Part shown: in pieces, positions 7,534 to 16,528 of the stretch | How the letters are laid out: each line of letters opens with the position of its first letter | Numbering within the stretch: the first letter of the stretch is position 1 | NCBI GenBank assembly: GCA_008501735.1 | Contig: QQUF01000054.1 | Span: forward strand, 1-32,606 | Reading direction: 5' to 3' | Length of the DNA: 32,606 nt | From: Calditrichota bacterium | Lineage (GTDB): Bacteria > CLD3 | Made by a program: the position numbers and the translations under genes | The notes under the pieces: model-generated | What the model was told of the DNA's origin: nothing | Seen by the model: only the letters and a program-made list of their open reading frames with translations | Database searches by the model: none

Positions 7534-8829
7534 CTAACTCTCAGTACGTTTATGCATCGGAATGTATTTGCGTTCTGTTGAACCTGTGTAAATTTGTCTT
7601 GGACGACCGATTTTTGATTTTGGGTCGCTCATCATTTCTTTCCAGTGAGCTAACCAACCCGGCATTCTTCCGATTGCGAAAAGGACTGTAAACATATCGA
7701 CAGGAAATCCGATTGCTCGGTAAATAATTCCACTGTAAAAATCTACGTTTGGATAAAGTTTCTTTTCTTTGAAGTAATCATCGTTGAGAGCAACTTCTTC
7801 GAGTTGTTTTGCAATGTCAAGAAGCGGGTCGTTTACGCCAAGTTTGTTAAGAATTTTATCGCAGTAAGATTTGATGATTCTTGCTCTTGGGTCAAAGTTC
7901 TTGTAAACTCTGTGTCCAAATCCCATAAGCCTGAAAGGGTTTTCTCTATCTTTTGCGAATTCGACGTATTTTTTGACGTTTCCACCATCTTTGTTAATCC
8001 ACTCTAACATTTTGATTACTTCTTGATTTGCTCCTCCGTGTCTTGGTCCCCAAAGTGCACAAATTGCAGCAGAAACAGCCGCGAAAATATTTGCTTGGCT
8101 ACTTCCGACAAGGCGAACAGTTGAAGTTGAGCAATTTTGTTCGTGGTCAGCGTGAAGGATAAAAAGCAAGTCAAGTGCTTTTGCGATATCAGGGTCAACT
8201 TCGTAGTCTTCGCAAGGGATTCTGAACATCATATTTAAGAAGTTTGAAGAGTAATCTAAAGAATTGTCAGGGTAGTTTAATGGTTGACCGATTGAAGTTT
8301 TGTAAGAGTAAGAAGCAATTGTAGTGATTTTTGCGATGAGTCTAAAAATTGAAATTTCAACGTCGTTAGGGTCAGTTGGGTTTATTGAATCTTGGTAAAA
8401 AACTGAGAGTGAACAAACAACAGATGAAAGTAAAGCCATTGGGTGAGCGTGACTTGGGAAAGCATCGTAAAATTTTCTAATGTCTTCGTGAACCATTGTG
8501 TGGTTAGAAATTTTGTGAGAAAATTGTTCTAAAGTCTCAGCGGTTGGAAGTTCTCCGTGAATCAAAAGGTAGCAGACTTCGATAAAATTTGAATTCTCAC
8601 ACAAATCTTCAACAGAGTAACCGCGATACCTCAAAATCCCTTTTTCACCGTCAATGTAAGTAATTTCGCTTTTGCAAGAACCAGTGTTTCCATAACCAGG
8701 GTCAAGAGTAACAATTTTTGTCGAACCTCTTAAGGCAGCAATGTCAATCGCTCTCTCATTTTCTGTTCCAGTAATGAGCGGAAGGTCAATGCTTTTATCG
8801 TCATAACTTATTTTGGCTGTTTTATCCAT
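7534..8829 (-). CDS. gltA: Citrate synthase, bacterial type I
   Basis: Citrate synthase condenses oxaloacetate with acetyl-CoA to open the TCA cycle. The protein has 431 residues. The catalytic residues line up with the E. coli enzyme almost number for number: H264 in GPRHGG, H306 in GFGHRVYKN, and D363 in PNVDFYSG. The block ILHADHEQNCSTSTVRLVGSS (225-245) and the long N-terminal domain (YGNTGSCKSEITYIDGEKG...) mark the large hexameric type common in Gram-negative bacteria. The start is ATG 8827-8829. It is the first gene of a gltA-gpmI operon and is divergent from htpG across a 294-nt spacer; I could not pick a convincing promoter for it. Confidence 0.97.
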   Translation of the reverse strand: MDKTAKISYDDKSIDLPLITGTENERAIDIAALRGSTKIVTLDPGYGNTGSCKSEITYIDGEKGILRYRGYSVEDLCENSNFIEVCYLLIHGELPTAETLEQFSHKISNHTMVHEDIRKFYDAFPSHAHPMALLSSVVCSLSVFYQDSINPTDPNDVEISIFRLIAKITTIASYSYKTSIGQPLNYPDNSLDYSSNFLNMMFRIPCEDYEVDPDIAKALDLLFILHADHEQNCSTSTVRLVGSSQANIFAAVSAAICALWGPRHGGANQEVIKMLEWINKDGGNVKKYVEFAKDRENPFRLMGFGHRVYKNFDPRARIIKSYCDKILNKLGVNDPLLDIAKQLEEVALNDDYFKEKKLYPNVDFYSGIIYRAIGFPVDMFTVLFAIGRMPGWLAHWKEMMSDPKSKIGRPRQIYTGSTERKYIPMHKRTES

Positions 8830-9123
8830 TTTAAAATCCTATTTATTAGTCAAAGGTGTAAAATATAAGAACTTGAAATTTAATGACTTTGCTTTAGAAA
8901 ACAAAGCGAAAGACTTTTTAACAAACAACTTTTGAATAAATTTTTTCTCTACTTTCTGTCATGTTTTCTGAATTTTGTCAGGTTGGCACACAAACATAAA
9001 TTTAAGATTTTAAAAAGTCGCTCCTTAAGGCTTGAAATCTATTTTTTAATTTTTGGCAAAGTTCTTGCCTAAGTAAATTTCACTTAAAATGAAAATTCTA
9101 AATAAAAAATAAAGAGGTGAAAA
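8830..9123. other. Divergent regulatory spacer between gltA and htpG
   Basis: No gene is visible in these 294 bases. Apart from the sigma-54-type site near htpG, I see TTGGCACAC at 8983-8991 (also present upstream of the ECF sigma gene), a 10-bp inverted repeat GACTTTTTAA/TTAAAAAGTC (8912-8921 and 9010-9019), and an imperfect hairpin (about 8886-8913) that would lie in the gltA leader. No CIRCE-type operator is present. Confidence 0.5.
9053..9069 (+). promoter_or_regulatory. Sigma-54-type (-24/-12) promoter match upstream of htpG
   Basis: TTGGCAAAGTTCTTGCC has TGGCA at -24 and TTGC at -12, with exactly ten bases between GG (9055-9056) and GC (9067-9068), the invariant sigma-54 geometry. Only the last base of TGGCAC differs. 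Transcription would start about 12 nt downstream, roughly 40 nt before the ATG. Whether the organism carries rpoN cannot be seen here. Confidence 0.45.
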
Positions 9124-10968
9124 ATGCCTAAAGCAAAAGCTAAAATTGAAAAAGGAAATATTTCGGTACACACCGAGAATATTCTTCCAATCATAAAGAA
9201 ATGGCTCTATTCTGACAGAGATATTTTCCTTCGTGAACTCGTTTCAAATGCTCACGATGCAATCGCAAAACTTCAACACTTGACTCTTACTCGCGAATTT
9301 GAAGGCGAAAGAGATTACAAAATCACAGTCAAGCTTGACACTGAAAAGAAAACTCTTACAATTTCAGACAACGGAATTGGAATGACTGCCGATGAAGTTA
9401 AAAAATATATTAACCAAGTTGCCTTCTCAGGTGCAGAAGAATTTGCAAAAAAATATGAAGGTGGAGACCAAAAAAGTCAATTAATCGGACACTTCGGACT
9501 TGGTTTCTACTCAGCTTTTATGGTTGCCGACAAAGTCGAAATCGTTACTCTTTCTTACAAAGAAAGTTCAGAGGCTGTGAAGTGGTCTTCAACAGGAACA
9601 ACAGAATTTGAAATTTCTACAACTGAAAAAGCAGAAGGCGGAACAGACATAATTTTACACTTAACAGAAGATTCTTCAGATTTTAACAGTGAATACCAAA
9701 TTCGTGAAACTTTGAAAAAATATTGTAGTTTCATTCCTGTTCCAATTACTTTTAACGATGCACAAGTCAATGAGCAAAAACCAATTTGGGTTAGCTCACC
9801 AACTTCCCTCAAAGACCAGGATTACTTAGATTTTTACAAATACCTTTTTCCGTTTTCCGATGAACCTCTTTTTTGGATTCACATTAACATTGACTTCCCA
9901 ATTAATTTGAGTGGAATCCTTTACTTTCCAAAACTCAAACATCAATTCGATTCTTCACAGAAACATATTAAACTTTATTGCAACAAAGTTTACGTTTCGG
10001 ACAACTGCCAAGATTTGATTCCTGAATTTCTTACTGTTTTACAAGGTGTAATTGACGCTCCTGACATTCCGCTCAACGTTTCAAGAAGTTTCTTGCAAAA
10101 CGACCCGAATGTTCGAAAACTCGCTGAACACATTCAGAAAAAAGTTGCCGACAAGCTCAAAGAACTTCACAAAAAAGACAGAGCAAAATTTGAACAAAAC
10201 TGGGAAGAAATTAATCCTTTCGTAAAATTCGGTGCCATCAGCAACGACAAGTTTTACGAACAAGCAAAAGATTTCTTAATTTTTAAATCAACAGAAGACT
10301 ACTACACAACAATTGAAGATTATCTTGAAAGAAACAAAGAGAAACACGAAAAGAAAATTTTCTACATTTCAGACGAAATCGCACAATCTTCCTACCTTGA
10401 ACTTTTCAAAAAAGAAGGTCTTGAGGCAATCTTTCTGAACTCGGTAATTGACTCGCATTTCATTCAACATTTGGAAATGAAACACGCAGGAGTCCAATTC
10501 CAAAGAATCGACTCCGACGTTAGCGAACACCTTGTTGACAAAGACAAAACCGAAATCGTTGATGCTAAAACAAACAAAACTGCAAGTCAAACAATCGAAG
10601 AAGTTTTCAAGAAAAATCTTACTTTGGAAGGTTTGACAGTCAAAGTTGAAAGTTTAAAATCAGAAGAATTGGCGGGAATGATTGTTCTTTCTGAGCAAAT
10701 GCGAAGACTCAAAGAAATGTCTGCAATGTACCAACAAGGAAACAACGGAATGGATTTGATGAAAGAACACACTTTAGTTGTCAACGCAAATTCCAAAGTT
10801 GCAAAATTGATTAAAACTAAAGCAGAAATTCTTCCTGAAGGCGAAGATGTGAAAATGCTTTGCGAACACATTTACGATTTGGCAATGCTTTCACAAGGTT
10901 TACTTGAGAACACCAAAATGCCAATTTTCGTTGAACGCTCAACAAAAATTCTCGGAATGGTTAAATAA
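9124..10968 (+). CDS. htpG: Hsp90-family molecular chaperone HtpG
   Basis: HtpG is the bacterial Hsp90, an ATP-dependent dimeric cytoplasmic chaperone. The 614 residues match the family length. The GHKL ATPase site is complete: LRELVSNAHDAIAKL with E38 and N42, DNGIGM (82-87), and the lid region GHFGLGFYS (122-130). The middle domain has the family blocks DIPLNVSRSFLQ and NPFVKFG. The ATG is preceded by a very good ribosome site GAGGTGA (9114-9120). Upstream lies a sigma-54-type promoter match rather than a CIRCE operator. A strong terminator follows, so the gene seems to be transcribed alone. Confidence 0.97.
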   Translation: MPKAKAKIEKGNISVHTENILPIIKKWLYSDRDIFLRELVSNAHDAIAKLQHLTLTREFEGERDYKITVKLDTEKKTLTISDNGIGMTADEVKKYINQVAFSGAEEFAKKYEGGDQKSQLIGHFGLGFYSAFMVADKVEIVTLSYKESSEAVKWSSTGTTEFEISTTEKAEGGTDIILHLTEDSSDFNSEYQIRETLKKYCSFIPVPITFNDAQVNEQKPIWVSSPTSLKDQDYLDFYKYLFPFSDEPLFWIHINIDFPINLSGILYFPKLKHQFDSSQKHIKLYCNKVYVSDNCQDLIPEFLTVLQGVIDAPDIPLNVSRSFLQNDPNVRKLAEHIQKKVADKLKELHKKDRAKFEQNWEEINPFVKFGAISNDKFYEQAKDFLIFKSTEDYYTTIEDYLERNKEKHEKKIFYISDEIAQSSYLELFKKEGLEAIFLNSVIDSHFIQHLEMKHAGVQFQRIDSDVSEHLVDKDKTEIVDAKTNKTASQTIEEVFKKNLTLEGLTVKVESLKSEELAGMIVLSEQMRRLKEMSAMYQQGNNGMDLMKEHTLVVNANSKVAKLIKTKAEILPEGEDVKMLCEHIYDLAMLSQGLLENTKMPIFVERSTKILGMVK

Positions 10969-10994
10969 AGATACCTCAACTGAGTTTAAGATTT

Positions 10995-11029
10995 AAAGCT
11001 CGTTACTTTTAACGGGCTTTTTTTATTTT
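10995..11029 (+). terminator. Rho-independent terminator after htpG
   Basis: AAAGCTCGTTA pairs with TAACGGGCTTT (11 bp, one G-T pair) around a CTTT loop and runs into TTTTATTTT. It lies 26 nt after the htpG stop. Confidence 0.92.
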
Positions 11030-11111
11030 AACAATCATCTTGTCCAAAACTGATTTTCCTTTTAATTTAAAGACTTACAAACTCCAACCCTGTTTCAATT
11101 AAGGAAAAATT

Positions 11112-14100
11112 ATGTACAACTTTACAAAGTTAATTTGTCTTTTAATTTTCGTTCCAAGTTTGGCTTTTACACAACCTTGGATGAAAGACGTTGACAGAAG
11201 CCAACAAGACAATTTTTATGAAATCCAAAGAGCCTTCAACGATTATTGGAAAGGCAAAACAATCGGGAAAGGTCAAGGTTGGAAACCATTCAAACGTTGG
11301 GAAGCGTTTATGGAACCAAGAGTTTATCCAACAGGACAAATCTTTTCTCAAACTTCACTTTGGGAAGCGTGGGAACAAAAGAAAGCGACTTTTGGAAACA
11401 ATAAAGGTGCAAATCAAATTTCAAATGCAAATTGGACCTCAATGGGTCCTGCACAAGTCATCACTTTTCCCGGAAATCCGAATTCTTACGGTTGGGGTTC
11501 AGGAAGAATAAATTGTATCGCAGTTGACCCGACAAACACGAACACAATTTGGATTGGAAGTCCTGCAGGTGGACTTTGGAAAACAACTGATGGAGGAACA
11601 AATTGGACAAATTTCACTGACGACTTACCGACTCTCGGAGTTTCTTCAATCGTGATTAATCCGACAAACACAAACGAAATGTTCATCGCAACAGGAGACG
11701 GAGATGCAGGCGATACTTACAGCATTGGAGTTTTGAAATCCACTGACGGAGGAGCAAATTGGAACACAACAGGTTTGAGCTGGAACGTTACGAGTTTGAA
11801 AAGAATCACAAAACTTTTGATGCACCCGACAAACACAAATGTTTTGATGGCTTCAACAGGTGACGGAATTTACAGAACTACAAATGGAGGAACTACTTGG
11901 GTTAACGAAGTCAGCGGAAATTTCCAAGACATCGAAGTTGACCCGAACAACAGTTCAGTTTGGTACGGAGCAAGAAACTCAACAGGAATTTACAAATCAA
12001 CTGACACTGGAAACAATTGGACTCAACTTTCCGGTGGTCTTCCTTCTTCTTCAAGTAGAATCGCAATTGCAATTACAGGAGCAACAAACCCGTCAACGAT
12101 TTACGCACTTTTTAACCCTGCAACAACAGGAATTTGGAAATCTACGAACGGCGGAACAACTTGGACAATGACAAACAACACTGTAAATCTTGGCTCACAA
12201 GGTTGGTACGACATCACTCTTGGAGTTTCACCAACAGACGAAAACCTTGTAATTGCAGGAATGGTAAATAATTTCAAATCAACTGACGGAGGTGTGAATT
12301 TTACTTCGTCTGACAATGTTCCCGGTCAAGGTTCGATGCACGTTGACCATCACGCTTTGGAATTCATAAGCGGAACAACTGCACTCGCAGGAAACGATGG
12401 CGGAATTTACAAAACAACGGATTCAGGTAACACTTGGACAAATATTAGTGGAAACTTGAACATTCGCCAATTTTACAGACTCGGAGTTGCACAGACCTTA
12501 CCTGATTTTATTCTTTGCGGAGCTCAAGACAACGGAACAGCAAGGCGTAACACAAACGGTTTTTGGGAAAAAGTTTTCGGTGGTGATGGAATGGAATGTG
12601 CAATTGACCCAACTGATGAAGACGTACTTTATGTTTCTTACCAAAATGGAAATTTTTACAAATCCACAAACGGCGGAAATTCTACTTCCTCAATTAATTC
12701 GGGAATCGCTGAAAGTGGTGCTTGGGTAACTCCTTTCGTAATTAATCCGACAAACACTAACACACTTTACAGAACAACAACTAAAGTTTACAAAAGCACT
12801 GACGGAGGTTCAAGTTGGTTAGCAATTAGCGGAGTTTTGACAGGTGGAACTTTGACAACTCTTGCTCTTGCAACCTCAAACACAGATGTGATTTACACTT
12901 CAAACGGTTCAACAATTTACCGCACAACAAATGATGGTGGAACTTGGACAGACATTTCTTCAAACTTGCCAAATAACTCAATTACTTACATCGCAATTCA
13001 CCCAACAGACGAAAACACAGCTTGGGTGACAATGTCAGGTTTCACTTCTTCAAGTGGCGAAAAAGTTTACAAAACCACAAACGGCGGAACGAGTTGGACG
13101 AATGTTTCAGGAACTCTTCCCGATATGCCAGTAAACTGTGTTGCAGTTGACCCACAAAATCCGAATGACGTTTACATCGGAACTGATTTGGGAATTTTTT
13201 ACTCTTACTCAGGTGGTGGAAATTGGGCTGATTTTAGCACAGGTTTACCAAACGTTGTTGTGAACGAACTCGAAATTCATTCAGGAACAGGAAAAATTAG
13301 AGCCGCAACTTACGGAAGAGGTTTGTGGGAAAGTCCACTCGAAAGTGCAGTTCCTGTAAACATTTCTACAAGTTCAAATTCTGTAAACAAACTTTTGGCA
13401 GTCAATCAAACTGCAAACGAAACTTTTACGATTTCAAACACAAGCACGAACACAAATCTTTACTTCCAAGCTTCACTCCAAAACGTAACTCCAACAGCTC
13501 CAATTGTTCAGAAAAACCAACCTGCACAAATCGCAAGTTTGCCGAATTTGCCAAAAGGCAGTTTGGTCCAAAACGGAATTGGAAATCCACAAACTGAGAA
13601 TGCAGGAGGTCCTGACGCTTTTGGTTACGAATGGAAAGATTCAAACGAGGCAAATGGACCTACTTACTCTTGGAACAACATTTTAGGAACAGGAAATTTG
13701 GTGAATTGGACAGCAATTTCAACTTACGACGCGAAAGACGAAGGAAACGCACTTTTGCCGATTGGTTTTAGTTTCCCTTACTACGGAAACAATTTTTCAA
13801 ACGTGTATGTCGGAACAAACGGCTTTTTGTCTTTTGATAATTTTTCAGGAAATTTTTGGACAAACCAAGGATTTCCAAACAATTCAAATCCGAACAATTT
13901 AATTGCAGGATTTTGGGACGATCTTAACGGAGCTTCACAAGGAAATGTTTACTACCAAACAATCGGTACGGATTTCATTATTCAGTTTGAGAACTGGCCT
14001 CGTTACGGAACAAGTGACGGACAAACTTTCCAATTCATTTTGAGCTCTAACGGCAAAATAAAAATCCAGTACAACTCAATGAACGGAACTCTGACAAGTG

Positions 14101-15932
14101 CAAGTATTGGAATTGAAGATGCAAATGGAACTGACGGTTTACAAGTCGTAAACAACGCAAGTTACGTTACAAACGGACTTGCTATCGAATTTGGAGTTGC
14201 AAACGATTGGATTACGATTTCACCTGAAAACGGAACAATCGCAGGAGGAGGAAGCACAAACTTAACTCTCGCTTTCGACTCAAACGGACTTACCGACGGA
14301 ACGGTTTACACAGCCGATTTGGTAATCACTTCAAACGCTGCAAACTCACCGAATTTGACTGTTCCGATTAACCTTGCCGTTGGAAATGCAAATCTTCCTC
14401 CAGTTGCAAACGCAAGCAACGACCAAACTGTAACAGAAGGAAATTTGGTAACTTTAGACGGCTCCGGAAGTTCAGACGCAAACAACGACCCAATGAATTT
14501 TCTTTGGGCACAACTTAGCGGAACTTCAGCAAGTTTGAATTCAAACTCTTCTCAATCACCGACTTTTACAGCACCTGAAATTAACGGAAGTGATGTTTTG
14601 ATTTTTGAGCTTACTGTTTCAGATGCAAGTACTTCTTCAAAAGACACAGTCGAAATTATAGTTCACGACAAAGCTCCAACGATTGCAGTTTCTCCAAATC
14701 CCGTTGTTGAGACTTTGCAAACAAACCAAACTTCGACACAAGTTTTGGGAGTTACAAATTCGAGTGCAGGTTCTTCGGATTTGACTTTCGCAGCAGAATT
14801 GAAAAATGTTACTCCAACTGCTCCTGTTGTCTCAAACAAATCACAGACTCAAATTGCAGAGACTTTGCCAAACTTAGGAAAAGGAAGTTTGGTGCAAAAC
14901 GGAATCGGAAATCCACAAACTGAAAGTGCAGGAGGTCCTGATGCTTTCGGTTACGAATGGAAAGATTCAAACGAGCCAAACGGACCAACTTACTTTTGGA
15001 CAAGTATTGCAGGAACAGGAAACTTGGTGAATTGGACAGCAATTTCAACTTATGACGCGAAAGACGAAGGAAACGCACTTTTGCCGATTGGTTTCAGTTT
15101 CCCTTACTATGGAGCAAATTTTTCAAACGTGTACGTTGGAACTAACGGCTTTTTATCTTTTGGCAATTTTTCAGGGAATTATTGGACGAATCAAGGTCTG
15201 CCAAACAGTGGAGTTCCAAACAACTTAATTGCAGGATTTTGGGACGACCTTGACGGAAGTTCACAAGGAAATGTTTACTACGAAACTATTGGAAATGATT
15301 TCGTTATCCAATTTGACAATTGGCCCTCTTACGGAACGAGCAATGGGCAAACTTTCCAATTTATTTTGAGCTCTAACGGTAAAATTAAAATTCAGTACAA
15401 TTCAATGAATGGTACTCTGACAAGTGCAAGTGTTGGAATTGAAGACTCAACAGGAACCGTTGGTTTACAAGTCGTAAACAATGCAAGTTACGTTACAAAC
15501 GGTCTTGCAATTCAATTCTCAGCACAAACTGAGTGGCTAATTCTTTCACCTGAAAACGGAGTTGTTACGGATTTGGCAACAGTGAATTTAAACTTGGATT
15601 TTGACTCAAACGGACTCGCGGACGGAACTTACACAGCGGATTTGGAAATTAATTCTGATGCTTCAAATTCTTCAACTTTGACTGTTCCTGTTGTGCTTTT
15701 AGTTGGTCCTGTTTTAGGGCAAATGACAGCTGTAACAATTGTTCAAAATGTTGGTGGAGTTGTTCTTTCGTGGAATTCTGTTACAGGAGCCACAAGTTAT
15801 AAAATTTACAGAAGCACAAACCCTGAAACAGGCTTTTCACAAGTCGGAACTTCAAACGGAGCGAATTGGACTGACACAAATGCTTTGAGTATTGGCAGCA
15901 CTTACTTTTACAAAATTACAGCGAATAACTAG
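11112..15932 (+). CDS. Large secreted Vps10/BNR-repeat beta-propeller protein with duplicated module, PKD-like and FnIII domains
   Basis: The 1606-residue protein starts at ATG with AAGGA upstream and has a signal peptide (cut near AFT|Q, residue 20/21). Residues about 100-745 hold roughly a dozen sortilin/BNR turns of the form STDGG.NW or TTNGGT.W, which build beta-propellers; the opening (INCIAVDP, IWIGSPAGGLWKTTDGG) is typical of large extracellular proteins of Bacteroidota. Then come module A (about 750-1092), a PKD-like domain (PPVANASNDQTV... 1094-1185), module B (about 1187-1536, a near copy of A), and a fibronectin III domain (1537-1606) ending at YFYKITANN. No C-terminal type IX sorting domain is visible. 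The role is unknown: adhesin, sugar-binding or hydrolase-associated surface protein are options. It is a single gene, flanked by the htpG terminator and a large palindrome. Confidence 0.85.
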   Translation: MYNFTKLICLLIFVPSLAFTQPWMKDVDRSQQDNFYEIQRAFNDYWKGKTIGKGQGWKPFKRWEAFMEPRVYPTGQIFSQTSLWEAWEQKKATFGNNKGANQISNANWTSMGPAQVITFPGNPNSYGWGSGRINCIAVDPTNTNTIWIGSPAGGLWKTTDGGTNWTNFTDDLPTLGVSSIVINPTNTNEMFIATGDGDAGDTYSIGVLKSTDGGANWNTTGLSWNVTSLKRITKLLMHPTNTNVLMASTGDGIYRTTNGGTTWVNEVSGNFQDIEVDPNNSSVWYGARNSTGIYKSTDTGNNWTQLSGGLPSSSSRIAIAITGATNPSTIYALFNPATTGIWKSTNGGTTWTMTNNTVNLGSQGWYDITLGVSPTDENLVIAGMVNNFKSTDGGVNFTSSDNVPGQGSMHVDHHALEFISGTTALAGNDGGIYKTTDSGNTWTNISGNLNIRQFYRLGVAQTLPDFILCGAQDNGTARRNTNGFWEKVFGGDGMECAIDPTDEDVLYVSYQNGNFYKSTNGGNSTSSINSGIAESGAWVTPFVINPTNTNTLYRTTTKVYKSTDGGSSWLAISGVLTGGTLTTLALATSNTDVIYTSNGSTIYRTTNDGGTWTDISSNLPNNSITYIAIHPTDENTAWVTMSGFTSSSGEKVYKTTNGGTSWTNVSGTLPDMPVNCVAVDPQNPNDVYIGTDLGIFYSYSGGGNWADFSTGLPNVVVNELEIHSGTGKIRAATYGRGLWESPLESAVPVNISTSSNSVNKLLAVNQTANETFTISNTSTNTNLYFQASLQNVTPTAPIVQKNQPAQIASLPNLPKGSLVQNGIGNPQTENAGGPDAFGYEWKDSNEANGPTYSWNNILGTGNLVNWTAISTYDAKDEGNALLPIGFSFPYYGNNFSNVYVGTNGFLSFDNFSGNFWTNQGFPNNSNPNNLIAGFWDDLNGASQGNVYYQTIGTDFIIQFENWPRYGTSDGQTFQFILSSNGKIKIQYNSMNGTLTSASIGIEDANGTDGLQVVNNASYVTNGLAIEFGVANDWITISPENGTIAGGGSTNLTLAFDSNGLTDGTVYTADLVITSNAANSPNLTVPINLAVGNANLPPVANASNDQTVTEGNLVTLDGSGSSDANNDPMNFLWAQLSGTSASLNSNSSQSPTFTAPEINGSDVLIFELTVSDASTSSKDTVEIIVHDKAPTIAVSPNPVVETLQTNQTSTQVLGVTNSSAGSSDLTFAAELKNVTPTAPVVSNKSQTQIAETLPNLGKGSLVQNGIGNPQTESAGGPDAFGYEWKDSNEPNGPTYFWTSIAGTGNLVNWTAISTYDAKDEGNALLPIGFSFPYYGANFSNVYVGTNGFLSFGNFSGNYWTNQGLPNSGVPNNLIAGFWDDLDGSSQGNVYYETIGNDFVIQFDNWPSYGTSNGQTFQFILSSNGKIKIQYNSMNGTLTSASVGIEDSTGTVGLQVVNNASYVTNGLAIQFSAQTEWLILSPENGVVTDLATVNLNLDFDSNGLADGTYTADLEINSDASNSSTLTVPVVLLVGPVLGQMTAVTIVQNVGGVVLSWNSVTGATSYKIYRSTNPETGFSQVGTSNGANWTDTNALSIGSTYFYKITANN
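13557..14193 (+). repeat. Internal duplication, copy A
   Basis: This stretch encodes GSLVQNGIGNPQTE ... through NNASYVTNGLAI. Copy B lies exactly 1326 bp (442 codons) downstream and I saw no indel between the copies. By eye the copies are very similar in protein and DNA; differences are mostly third-base changes plus scattered substitutions. Confidence 0.9.
14883..15519 (+). repeat. Internal duplication, copy B
   Basis: Second copy of the module at 13557-14193, constant offset 1326 bp. It shares DAFGYEWKDSNE, NWTAISTYDAKDEG, YVGTNGFLSF, AGFWDDL and KIQYNSMNGTLTSAS with copy A. Confidence 0.9.
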
Positions 15933-15943
15933 AAACAAAGAAT

Positions 15944-15972
15944 CCATCGAATAGCTTAAAGCTATTCGATGG
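15944..15972. terminator. Perfect 14-bp palindrome between convergent genes, likely bidirectional terminator
   Basis: CCATCGAATAGCTT and its exact reverse complement flank a single A. It lies 11 nt after the stop of the secreted-protein gene and 42 nt after the stop of the lipoprotein gene on the other strand. T-rich DNA follows on both sides but there is no clean T run, so termination is likely but not certain; it could also be a dispersed hairpin element. Confidence 0.6.
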
Positions 15973-16014
15973 AAAGTATTCAGAAATTTTCTTCTAAAAC
16001 TAAAAAGAAAATTC

Positions 16015-16503
16015 TTATTCAAAAGTTGTATAAAAATCATTGACAGCGGCTTTAACTCCTTGTAAGTGCTTCTCTCCATCTTCTTTGGTTTCGGCTTCTA
16101 CAAGTCCGTCAATGTGCGGAATTATTATTGTTAAGTAATTATGAAGCTGGTTGTGAGCCTCACCTTGCATTGTGCATTCTGCTATCAAGTTTTTCATCTC
16201 ATTTTGAAGCATTACACCTAACTCATTAAATTCTTCAAGAGTTTTCACATAAGAAGATTTTGCAATTTGTGAAATCTTTTGCATTGAGTTGTGAGTGTGT
16301 TCATCAACTTCCCACTTTTTACCTTCGTTAGGTTTTACATCTTCTTTATGAGACTTATGAACGTCGTCACTGTGGTCGTGTCCTTCGTGGCTTTCAGTTT
16401 TGTGTTGGTGAGTTTCTTCTTTGGGTTTTTCTTTTTTGTCGCCACAACCAAAGGTAACAAAAGCACTCAAAGAAATGATTAAGAGTTTAATTTTAAAATT
16501 CAT
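16015..16503 (-). CDS. His-rich lipoprotein, probable metal-binding
   Basis: The 162-residue protein has a lipoprotein-type signal (hydrophobic 7-18, then TFGC with C20 as the likely lipidated residue, although -3 is Thr rather than Leu). A charged linker holds seven His in residues 32-52 (HQH, SHEGHDH, VHKSH), a pattern of Zn/Cu/Ni-binding proteins. The rest (about 63-162) looks helical and begins KKWEVDEHTHNSM; it carries C110-TM-QGEA-H117-NQL-H121, which could be a metal site. I recall similar CTM.G.AH.QLH proteins in other Bacteroidota but cannot name a function. ATG 16501-16503 is preceded by AAGGA. It is the last gene of the kinase operon, 25 nt after the small membrane protein gene. 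Confidence 0.7.
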   Translation of the reverse strand: MNFKIKLLIISLSAFVTFGCGDKKEKPKEETHQHKTESHEGHDHSDDVHKSHKEDVKPNEGKKWEVDEHTHNSMQKISQIAKSSYVKTLEEFNELGVMLQNEMKNLIAECTMQGEAHNQLHNYLTIIIPHIDGLVEAETKEDGEKHLQGVKAAVNDFYTTFE

Positions 16504-16528
16504 TTTGATTCCTTAGTTTTTGTTTTTC

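Noticed and set aside
9031-9037. CTTGAAA as a sigma-32 -35 element before htpG
   Set aside because: No CCCCAT-like -10 element follows at the right distance, and the sigma-54-type match is more complete.
11550-13240. Short repeated DNA that could be mistaken for a direct-repeat array
   Set aside because: The repeats are in frame and encode BNR turns (STDGG.NW); spacers vary and there are no cas genes.
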